From Candidatus Pacearchaeota archaeon CG10_big_fil_rev_8_21_14_0_10_32_14 (lineage in GTDB: Archaea; Nanobdellota; Nanobdellia; Pacearchaeales; GW2011-AR1): a stretch of 11,830 nt of DNA. Shown one piece after another: positions 7,794-11,830 of this stretch; position 1 is the stretch's first letter, and each line of letters opens with the position of its first letter. The notes under the pieces were generated by a model that ran no database searches, was not told the origin of the DNA, and saw only the letters and a program-made list of their open reading frames with translations. The translations under genes and the position numbers were made by a program. The stretch spans positions 1 to 11,830 of the forward strand of contig PFCY01000053.1 of assembly GCA_002763085.1 (NCBI GenBank), read 5' to 3'.

Positions 7794-7973
7794 TTAATTT
7801 TCTCCCCTAAAATATACTACTTTTAAAGTCCGATTCCCTCTCTTTTTATATGCCCCAATTTCTCTTTTTCTTTTAATAGTGTAATTAGGAAATTCAATAG
7901 TATCCGAAACTTCCTCTTTGCTTATAGATCGTTGCATCATTCTTTTTTCCGCATGTGGAGAATAGATTATTTT
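7794..7973 (-). CDS. DUF4258 protein, probably truncated by an in-frame stop
   Basis: The protein begins MKIIYSPHAEKRMMQRSISK and carries the DUF4258 signature (HAxxRMxQRxIS...EV...I..P), with a basic middle and RTLKVVYFRGEN at the end. DUF4258 proteins are small RelE/BrnT-like folds suspected to be toxins. I start it at the Met at 7973, not the longer frame from 8021, because the family begins there and a TATA box lies about 23 bp upstream. It stops at TAA 7796-7794. The same frame then continues with IKIIIVYSLD and a second stop at 7761, one base before the DUF2283 start. That continuation is the family's usual last beta strand, so the gene looks nonsense-mutated and the product (59 residues) would lack it. 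Confidence 0.75.
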   Translation of the reverse strand, partial: KIIYSPHAEKRMMQRSISKEEVSDTIEFPNYTIKRKREIGAYKKRGNRTLKVVYFRGEN

Positions 7974-7990
7974 CATTCTAATAAAATAAC

Positions 7991-8000
7991 TTTTATAATC
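7991..8000 (-). promoter_or_regulatory. Putative TATA box of the DUF4258-DUF2283 pair
   Basis: GATTATAAAA on the minus strand, about 23 bp before the ATG at 7973. It supports the shorter start and a leaderless transcript for the pair. Confidence 0.5.
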
Positions 8001-8053
8001 TTTATTATAACATAAAATCACAACTCACTCCAAAATCTCACAACCCCTCTCAT

Positions 8054-8220
8054 TTATTCAATCATCCAATATTCTTCGCAAAGTTGCTCATCGTTCGTGT
8101 TATTGATTGCTCCGAAACCAGCCATCCAGCACGGTTTCTCCACTAACGAAATAATAATCTCCTCACATAAATAATCTTTATCATAACTCTTTCCTCATCA
8201 CTCAAATTAGTGGTTCTCAT
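8054..8220 (-). pseudogene. Small unknown gene broken by one-base frameshift
   Basis: From the ATG at 8220 the frame reads MRTTNLSDEERVMIKIIYV and then falls into a wrong frame. Shifting by one missing base near 8163 restores EEIIISLVEKPCWMAGFGAI followed by NNTNDEQLCEEYWMIE and a TAA at 8054. The restored product is 55 residues, with good amino-acid composition on both sides of the break. I do not recognise it. The ATG overlaps the stop of a 19-codon upstream frame (begins MVTRKIAQKFLMKF). It could also be intact with a sequencing or assembly error. Confidence 0.4.
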
Positions 8221-8324
8221 AAATTAATCCGAAGAAATTTCATTAGAAATTTCTGAGCAATTTTTCTTGTAACCATTTTGTTCTATATGCAACGTTTTTG
8301 TTACATTCCTTCCTCGCATAAAAA

Positions 8325-8334
8325 TTTAAATATA
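8325..8334 (+). promoter_or_regulatory. TATA-like box TTTAAATATA
   Basis: Consensus archaeal box A on the plus strand. Transcription would start near 8355-8360, inside the palindrome, so the RNA leader would fold. A weaker box, AATTAAATAAT at 8462-8472, lies about 32 bp before the ATG at 8499 and is an alternative. Confidence 0.35.
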
Positions 8335-8343
8335 CTCACACAG

Positions 8344-8371
8344 TTTCCATTTATCATGATAAAATGGGAAA
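8344..8371. repeat. Near-perfect inverted repeat centred on ATCATGAT
   Basis: The left arm TTTCCATTTATC pairs with the right arm GATAAAATGGGAAA with two single-base bulges. It could be an operator, an RNA hairpin or a recombination site. Confidence 0.5.
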
Positions 8372-8498
8372 GTTCAAACACAAATTTGAATATAAATCAA
8401 CAAGTTGAACTCCGATTTGCAAAGTTGCTCCTCCCTTATTCTAATATATAATATTTTCCTCAATTAAATAATGTGATAGCATTCAATTTTGAACCACA

Positions 8499-8729
8499 AT
8501 GAACGTCTTATTCATCACTCGATCGTGTTCAAAACATAAAGGTGGGAAGGAAGTTTATAATTATAACCTTATCAAATCCTTAAAGAAAGAGAACGAAGTT
8601 TATACTCTCACTATGGGCGGGGGAAGTATACTCCATCTTCTTTGGTTTTATCCGCATGTGATTATGAAATGTGCATATTATCTTATTACACGGAAAATTG
8701 ACCTTGTGCATTACGGAGACGAAACTTGA
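8499..8729 (+). pseudogene. GT4-type glycosyltransferase, N-terminal fragment (copy R1)
   Basis: A 76-codon frame begins MNVLFITRSCSKHKGGKEVY and continues through SLKKENEVYTLTMGGG and LLWFYPHVI to KIDLVHYGDET before a stop. This is the first third of the donor-independent N-terminal Rossmann half of a GT-B enzyme (GT4 family, normally 350-400 residues): first beta strand, glycine-rich GG(K/M)E loop, and the lxHygd strand. The C-terminal donor-binding half is absent, so the product cannot be an active transferase. It is the longest of four copies of this 5' end in the window. A 44-codon frame and an HTH-nucleotidyltransferase gene follow in the same orientation. Confidence 0.75.
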
Positions 8730-8735
8730 ATTGAG

Positions 8736-8870
8736 ATGGGTGGGGAGAATTTAACTTGGAATTATGAAGAGGATAATAGATTTAATACTATGGTTTTGGA
8801 TGGAGGAGTTGGAGATAATCATGAAAACAATAATAGATTTAAATGTGAAATGTTGGAGTTGGTGAGATGA
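8736..8870 (+). CDS. Hypothetical 44-residue frame coupled to the MNT gene
   Basis: An ATG after GAGACGAAACTTGAATTGAG opens a 44-codon frame (begins MGGENLTWNYEEDNRF) ending in TGA that overlaps the next ATG as ATGA. A 13-bp repeat ATAATAGATTTAA (8773-8785 and 8830-8842) codes a repeated NRF. It is acidic and Asn-rich with no recognised family. It may be a real small gene, the remnant of a larger gene, or a coupling leader. Confidence 0.35.
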   Translation: MGGENLTWNYEEDNRFNTMVLDGGVGDNHENNNRFKCEMLELVR

Positions 8871-9520
8871 AAATATCCAATAAGAAAAATATAAAAGGAA
8901 TGAAAACAGCTAATTCTATGGCTAATGTAAGTCAAAAATGGCTAAATGGAATAGATTCAACTACACTAGAGATAGCAGGAATATTTACTAATGGATATAA
9001 TAAAAAATTGCATGGATCCGAGATAGCACGCCTCTTAAAAATACCACAAAGAACGGTTTCAAGAAAATTAGATTATTTATGCATTCTTGGGGCGTTGAAA
9101 TATTCGCGAGAAGGAAAAAACAAATTATACTGTCTTGATAAATCAAATTCTATTTTTTTGCAGTTCATAACAATGACTGAATTATTTAAGACTTTAAAAT
9201 TTATTAAGAAAAATATCTTGATTGGACAGTTATTTAATGATAATTTATACGATTCGATTATATTTGGCTCTTATGCTAAGGGAATAAATAAACAAAATTC
9301 TGATATTGACATAGTTTTTTTACATAAGAATAATAAAAAGATTGAGGAATTTATTGATAAGTCTCCAATAGAAATTCATGCGCATTATTCAGACTTTTCA
9401 AGTCTCAAACAGAAATTAAATGATAAAGATTCTCTTGGAATGGAAATAAGAGACAATCATATTCTTTTTGGAAATGTAACAGAAATGATAAAGATATTTT
9501 CTGGAGGCCAAAATGACTGA
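8867..9520 (+). CDS. HTH plus MNT-type nucleotidyltransferase
   Basis: A 217-residue two-domain protein. Residues about 30-90 form a winged helix-turn-helix (LHGSEIARLLKIPQRTVSRK, then YLCILGALKYSREGKNKLYCL). Residues 125-210 are a minimal nucleotidyltransferase with the pol-beta motif GSYAKG (134-139) and the metal-binding SDIDIVF (D146, D148); the acidic residue of IEIHAH (E169) may be the third ligand. MNT proteins pair with HEPN proteins in type VII-like toxin-antitoxin modules, where MNT adenylylates the HEPN toxin. The next gene is HEPN-like, begins eight bases before this one ends, and has GGAGG five bases ahead of its ATG. An HTH fused to MNT suggests self-regulation. Assignment of both domains is firm from motifs; the antitoxin role is by analogy. 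Confidence 0.88.
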   Translation: MKISNKKNIKGMKTANSMANVSQKWLNGIDSTTLEIAGIFTNGYNKKLHGSEIARLLKIPQRTVSRKLDYLCILGALKYSREGKNKLYCLDKSNSIFLQFITMTELFKTLKFIKKNILIGQLFNDNLYDSIIFGSYAKGINKQNSDIDIVFLHKNNKKIEEFIDKSPIEIHAHYSDFSSLKQKLNDKDSLGMEIRDNHILFGNVTEMIKIFSGGQND

Positions 9521-9722
9521 ATTTAATAAAATTGAGTGGTGCTGTTCAAAGAAAGATGGAATTCGAATTGTTGATAAAAACGAGAGAGTTGGGAAGGAAT
9601 ATCTCAAGTCTGCTGAAAACGACTTATTAGAAATGAAAACATCATCTTTAAAATGGAGAATATACAAGCATAATATTCTTGCTACAATTCTTTTTACGCT
9701 ATTCTGGTTAAAGTCGGAGTGA
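9513..9722 (+). CDS. HEPN protein, N-terminal half (frameshifted)
   Basis: The frame begins MTEFNKIEWCCSKKDG, contains the HEPN helix VGKEYLKSAENDLLEMK, and then derails after WRIYKHN into a hydrophobic out-of-frame tail (ILATILFTLFWLKSE). If one T is restored between 9674 and 9675, the frame continues as YSCYNSFYAILVKVGVK straight into the following frame. The whole gene then runs 9513-10060 and encodes 182 residues. HEPN domains are all-helical RNase or inactive partner domains; this one is the expected toxin-side partner of the MNT gene. As the sequence stands, the product is split. Confidence 0.75.
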   Translation: MTEFNKIEWCCSKKDGIRIVDKNERVGKEYLKSAENDLLEMKTSSLKWRIYKHNILATILFTLFWLKSE

Positions 9723-10060
9723 AATGCGAAATTCATGATTGCTCTCTAGTCCTGATCGATTTTTTTGGATTTGACAATCGGGATAAGATATTAATAAATA
9801 AGTTAAAAAAACTAAGAACAAATGTCCAATATTATCTTGCCAAGCCGAAAAGTATTGACGAAAAAGCAGTTGCCAGTTTTGTATTAAAATGCCAGCATAT
9901 TTTCAACTCTCTATCTTATGATGAAATTGAGGATATCAGATCTAGTTTGCAAAAAAGAATTGAAGAAAGTAACTCAAAGAAAAAGATAAAATCCAAACAA
10001 AAAAAAGGCGAAATTGATTTAAATTCTAAAAGAGGGACGGATGATGGGAACAAAACATGA
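9719..10060 (+). CDS. HEPN protein, C-terminal half (frameshifted)
   Basis: A GTG at 9719 overlaps the previous stop as GTGA and opens a 113-codon frame (KCEIHDCSLVLIDFF, then KLKKLRTNVQYYLAKPKSID, ASFVLKCQHIF). It carries the last HEPN helices. At the usual R-x4-6-H catalytic site the sequence is RTNVQYY, so the histidine is missing and RNase activity is doubtful even if repaired. The tail is Lys-rich (KKKIKSKQKKGEID). It could be translated separately by coupling, but the matching frame continues upstream of the GTG (YNSFYAILVKVG), so it is more likely the second part of one gene. Its TGA overlaps the ATG of copy R2 as ATGA. Confidence 0.72.
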   Translation: MKCEIHDCSLVLIDFFGFDNRDKILINKLKKLRTNVQYYLAKPKSIDEKAVASFVLKCQHIFNSLSYDEIEDIRSSLQKRIEESNSKKKIKSKQKKGEIDLNSKRGTDDGNKT

Positions 10061-10182
10061 ACGTCCTTTTCATAACCCGTTCTTGCAGTAAGCATAAAGG
10101 TGGGAAGGAAGTTTATAATTGGAATACGGCGGTGAAATGGAATAAACTTTATAACTTGAAAAGGGTGAGGAGAAGGAGATGA
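10057..10182 (+). pseudogene. GT4 5' fragment, copy R2 (41 codons)
   Basis: The frame MNVLFITRSCSKHKGGKEVY continues as NWNTAVKWNKLYNLKR and ends VRRRR with a TGA overlapping the next ATG as ATGA. Relative to a full GT4 it keeps only the first strand and glycine loop, with a two-residue in-frame deletion after YNWN. The purine-rich end (GAGGAGAAGGAG) doubles as the ribosome-binding region of the next gene. As it stands it behaves like a translated leader for the RNase H-like gene. Confidence 0.65.
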
Positions 10183-10646
10183 AAGAATTTGACTATTATA
10201 TTTTCATAGATTATTCTGAAAATCTTATTGGTTATTCTATTATTGAGAGTAAGAAGTTAATAGAATTACTTCCGAAGATAATGAGGTTTAGACATTATAG
10301 GTCTGCAATGAACCAAAAATTATATCTGAAGCACATTAAAGATGCTATCAAAAGAGATGACATTAAATCTTCATTTTTAAAACTCAAAATTAAGGAAATG
10401 CATAAGAATATGGATATTTATCTTGATGTACTTGATTTTCTAAAAAAACATGATAAGTGTATCCTCTTTATTTCAGTTGATAACTCTCAATATATTCCCT
10501 TTAGAAAAATGGTGAATATTGTTGATGGGGATAATATCATCATTAAACAGGAAAGCGAGCTCATAAAAGGTACTCCGGAATATCAAGCAAGTTTAGTCTT
10601 AGATAATTTACTCAATATAGAAAGGTTGAAACAAAATGATAAATAG
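10179..10646 (+). CDS. Probable RNase H-fold protein of unknown family
   Basis: A 155-residue cytosolic protein. The first strand YYIFIDYSENLIGYSIIE (D11) is followed by a long basic helical region (RFRHYRSAMNQKLYLKHI to EMHKNMDIYLDVLDFLKK). A second strand with an acidic end, CILFISVDNSQY (D101), leads to a C-terminal helix GTPEYQASLVLDNLLNIERL (E134, D142). The pattern of acidic strand ends is what an RNase H/DUF3800-like nuclease or integrase fold would show, but the full catalytic set is not certain and the protein is shorter than DUF3800 proteins. GAGGAG precedes the ATG. It follows GT4 copy R2 with a 4-bp overlap, and overlaps the next small frame by 11 bp. Fold is a moderate guess; function unknown. 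Confidence 0.7.
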   Translation: MKEFDYYIFIDYSENLIGYSIIESKKLIELLPKIMRFRHYRSAMNQKLYLKHIKDAIKRDDIKSSFLKLKIKEMHKNMDIYLDVLDFLKKHDKCILFISVDNSQYIPFRKMVNIVDGDNIIIKQESELIKGTPEYQASLVLDNLLNIERLKQNDK

Positions 10647-10812
10647 AATAATCAAAACATACAGGGTAAGAGCATCCGTCTATCCTACTCCCCATAACAA
10701 GATATGGCTTTCGTCAGGTCGCGTTTCCCTATACTGTTATTCAAGGTCATTGGAATATTTAAATGTTTCTTATGTGGGGGAAATTGAGAAATATGGGGGG
10801 TGGGGGAGATGA
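10636..10812 (+). CDS. Hypothetical 58-residue frame, possible gene remnant
   Basis: An ATG inside the end of the RNase H-like gene opens a frame (begins MINRIIKTYRVRASVYPTPH) that fills the whole gap to copy R3 and ends in TGA overlapping its ATG as ATGA. The C-terminal half (KIWLSSGRVSLYCYSRSLEY, then VGEIEKYGGWGR) looks like a real protein segment. Base composition is richer in G+C than its neighbours. I do not recognise it; it may be the tail or middle of a lost envelope-glycan gene. Confidence 0.35.
   Translation: MINRIIKTYRVRASVYPTPHNKIWLSSGRVSLYCYSRSLEYLNVSYVGEIEKYGGWGR
10795..10806 (+). repeat. G-run GGGGGGTGGGGG, repeated at 10965-10975
   Basis: Two G-runs of almost the same form, 170 bp apart, flank copy R3 in an otherwise AT-rich region. 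The first serves as the purine-rich leader before R3's ATG. They could pair as short homologies in recombination. Confidence 0.6.
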
Positions 10813-10922
10813 AAATCCTTTTCATCACTCGATCGTGTTCAAAACATAAAGGCGGGAAGGAAGTTTATAATTGGAATACGGCGATGAAGGGGAATAAACT
10901 TTATAACTTGAAAAGGGGATAG
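10809..10922 (+). pseudogene. GT4 5' fragment, copy R3 (37 codons)
   Basis: MKILFITRSCSKHKGGKEVY continues NWNTAMKGNKLYNLKRG and stops at TAG. Its first part matches R1 codon for codon (act cga tcg tgt tca aaa), whereas its second part matches R2 with only a few changes, so it looks like a recombinant. A G-rich segment (AGAGGGGGAT) follows and precedes the next ATG. Confidence 0.65.
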
Positions 10923-10930
10923 AGGGGGAT

Positions 10931-11110
10931 ATGAAACCCAAAAAGAAAGTCCTTGTCATGGCGTGGGGGGTGGGGAAGTCCGCTTACAGCGAAAAGTATA
11001 TAAATAAATCTAGATTTAGTATACTAGAATGTTCCCCAGTGATCTTACAAGGTCGCTGGATGATTTTTTCTTTAAACGATTTTGTCAAGATAAATGGAGG
11101 TATTGTCTAG
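10931..11110 (+). CDS. Hypothetical 59-residue frame, possible glycan-gene 5' fragment
   Basis: The frame begins MKPKKKVLVMAWGVGKSAYS; KKVLVMAWGVGK reads like the first strand and loop of a second Rossmann or glycosyltransferase protein. After about residue 25 it loses such character, and a TATA box lies inside it, so the rest is probably intergenic sequence of the NYN gene read by chance. Its TAG overlaps an in-frame GTG of the NYN gene (TAGTG). Confidence 0.3.
   Translation: MKPKKKVLVMAWGVGKSAYSEKYINKSRFSILECSPVILQGRWMIFSLNDFVKINGGIV
10997..11006 (+). promoter_or_regulatory. TATA box of NYN gene
   Basis: TATATAAATA, centred about 28 bp before the ATG at 11029, with no Shine-Dalgarno site between. 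It shows that this cassette gene carries its own promoter. Confidence 0.65.
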
Positions 11111-11742
11111 TGGAAGATACTGTTGTTTTTATTGATGAGGGATTTCTTGATAAATTAACTAGGCTTCTAGGAGAGGGTATTAGATTGAAGTATGACAAAA
11201 TAAAGTTTGCAACAAGGATTTCTAATAAACAAAATTTATCCTGTAAACATTTGTTTTACTATACTAGTCCCCCCTTTCAATCTTCTTTTACTTCGAAAGA
11301 TGAAGAGATTAGAAAAAAAGGATATGATAAATTTATTTCTGTACTTTCAAAGAATAGAGATATTACAATTAGAGAAGGAAGAGTACAAAAAATAACGAAT
11401 GAGAAAGGAGAAATTGAATATAAACAAAAAGGTGTAGATACTCTTTTAACGATTGATGCAAGTCATATAAAAGAAGATTATCCTTTAATTAAAAAAATTG
11501 TTTTAGTTTCATCTGATACTGATTTTTGTCCAATTATCAAAGATATAAAAGAAAGATATGGGATTGATGTTATCTTATACAGTTATTTTGATAGAGAAAG
11601 GAAATCAAAATTCTCATTATCTAATGAATTGCTCAAATGCTGTTTAAAATATGTTCAACTCACTAAAGAAGATTTTACATCTTGTCCTATTGTAAAGAAC
11701 ATAGATAATAATAAAGATGTAGTTTCAGGAAATAGAACATGA
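11029..11742 (+). CDS. NYN-domain (LabA/DUF88, PIN-like) probable nuclease
   Basis: A 237-residue protein with the NYN fold. The first strand is TVVFIDEGFL (31-40, D36), followed by a YYTSPP stretch (77-82), KGVDTLLTIDA (134-144, D137) and LVSSDTDFCPIIKDIKERYG (159-178, D163 and D165), then DVILYSY. These are the acidic positions of the PIN-like metal-dependent RNase site, so all core residues are present. Length is typical. The start is debatable: the ATG at 11029 suits the TATA box (leaderless), while a GTG at 11110 has GGAGGT eight bases upstream and would start right before the domain. The stop overlaps the ATG of GT4 copy R4 as ATGA. NYN proteins act in RNA turnover and in defence; a defence role here is inferred only from context. 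Confidence 0.88.
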   Translation: MFPSDLTRSLDDFFFKRFCQDKWRYCLVEDTVVFIDEGFLDKLTRLLGEGIRLKYDKIKFATRISNKQNLSCKHLFYYTSPPFQSSFTSKDEEIRKKGYDKFISVLSKNRDITIREGRVQKITNEKGEIEYKQKGVDTLLTIDASHIKEDYPLIKKIVLVSSDTDFCPIIKDIKERYGIDVILYSYFDRERKSKFSLSNELLKCCLKYVQLTKEDFTSCPIVKNIDNNKDVVSGNRT

Positions 11743-11830
11743 ACGTCCTTTTCATAACCCGTTCTTGCAGTAAGCATAAAGGTGGGAAGGAAATTTATAA
11801 CAGGAATTTTATTACGGCGCTGAAGAGGAA
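11740..11830 (+). CDS. GT4-type glycosyltransferase, 5' end (copy R4, cut by window)
   Basis: Thirty codons are visible, MNVLFITRSCSKHKGGKEIY then NRNFITALKR, open to the window edge. Unlike R2 and R3 there is no two-residue deletion, so the helix following the glycine loop (NFITALKR) is normal. It could be the intact glycosyltransferase that the other copies derive from, or another fragment. The preceding NYN stop overlaps its start as ATGA. Confidence 0.7.

Larger units (their letters stand above)
8221..8498. other. Gene-poor stretch with inverted repeats and AT-rich promoter candidates
   Basis: No convincing gene is seen apart from the 19-codon minus-strand frame that leads into the broken gene at 8054-8220. 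The stretch contains a near-palindrome (8344-8371), a second GTTCAA/TTGAAC inverted pair (8372-8377 and 8404-8409), a 12-bp direct repeat GCAAAGTTGCTC (8078-8089 and 8419-8430), the palindrome AGAAATTTCT, and TATA-like elements at 8325-8334 and 8462-8472. It is probably the regulatory region of the plus-strand array that starts at 8499. Confidence 0.45.
8499..11830 (+). repeat. Four-copy array of GT4 5' ends, with unrelated genes between copies
   Basis: Direct repeats R1-R4 start at 8499, 10057, 10809 and 11740, each exactly at a start codon. Over the first 60-70 bases they encode the same peptide, M(N/K)(V/I)LFITRSCSKHKGGKE. R1 and R3 share one codon version of TRSCSK; R2 and R4 share another. 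R2 and R3 share a distinct 3' extension (NWNTA then NKLYNLKR). Spacer lengths between starts are 1558, 752 and 931 bp and their gene content is unrelated. Confidence 0.85.

Noticed and set aside
7974..8021. N-terminal extension of the DUF4258 protein from the ATG at 8021
   Set aside because: The extra 16 residues lie outside the family and contain the probable TATA box, so the start at 7973 is preferred.
8022..8498. tRNA or other structured RNA gene
   Set aside because: No cloverleaf, GTTCRANNC arm or CCA end could be found. The visible hairpins are too short to name an RNA.
9416..9736. 106-codon minus-strand frame across the MNT/HEPN joint
   Set aside because: It is a shadow of the plus-strand MNT and HEPN genes, whose motifs are clear.
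8499..11830. CRISPR array
   Set aside because: The repeats are 60-110 bp coding sequences spaced by 750-1560 bp containing genes, not short repeats with 30-40 bp spacers.
8499..11830. Integron or insertion sequence
   Set aside because: No integrase, transposase, attC-like hairpins at junctions or target-site duplications were seen. The cassette idea is therefore kept only as a hypothesis based on gene-fragment repeats.

Overview
The window looks like part of a small, AT-rich archaeal genome, most likely a DPANN-type archaeon (Woesearchaeota/Pacearchaeota-like). This is inferred from several things. TTTAWATA-type TATA boxes sit about 26-28 bp before start codons, giving probable leaderless transcripts. 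Other genes have GGAGG Shine-Dalgarno sites, and ATGA/GTGA gene overlaps are very common. The gene content also fits: secreted Cys-rich and Gly-Tyr-rich surface proteins, a dolichyl-phosphate-type GT2 with C-terminal membrane helices, a DUF2283/DUF4258 pair and MNT/HEPN genes. No RNA gene was seen, so the lineage is not proven.

Layout. Bases 1-6422 are all on the minus strand. They hold a very large secreted Cys-rich repeat protein cut by the window edge, an operon of a helix-turn-helix protein and an SRAP (HMCES/YedK) DNA-protein-crosslinking protein, and two exported proteins that I read as diverged paralogues. The pair share a beta-sandwich-like domain split by a Gly-Tyr loop; one carries a compact C-terminal domain, the other a Cys/His module and a long acidic Asn/Gly/Glu tail. 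A divergent intergenic region leads to a plus-strand GT2 glycosyltransferase (6580-7542). Together these suggest cell-envelope construction and glycosylation.

Bases 7565-8500 form a decaying zone: a DUF2283/DUF4258 toxin-antitoxin-like pair whose DUF4258 partner has lost its last beta strand to an in-frame stop, a frameshifted unknown small gene, and a structured intergenic stretch.

Bases 8499-11830 are the most unusual part. The first 30-76 codons of a GT4-type glycosyltransferase gene (MNVLFITRSCSKHKGGKE...) occur four times in the same orientation, starting at 8499, 10057, 10809 and 11740. Between them lie unrelated defence- or stress-like genes: an HTH-nucleotidyltransferase plus a frameshifted HEPN protein, a probable RNase H-fold protein, and a NYN-domain nuclease-like protein. 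Almost every junction is an ATGA, GTGA or similar stop/start overlap. The copies are mosaics of two synonymous 5' types and at least two 3' types, which points to recombination among copies. The arrangement resembles a cassette array built on glycosyltransferase 5' ends; that reading is inference. No recombinase is visible in the window.
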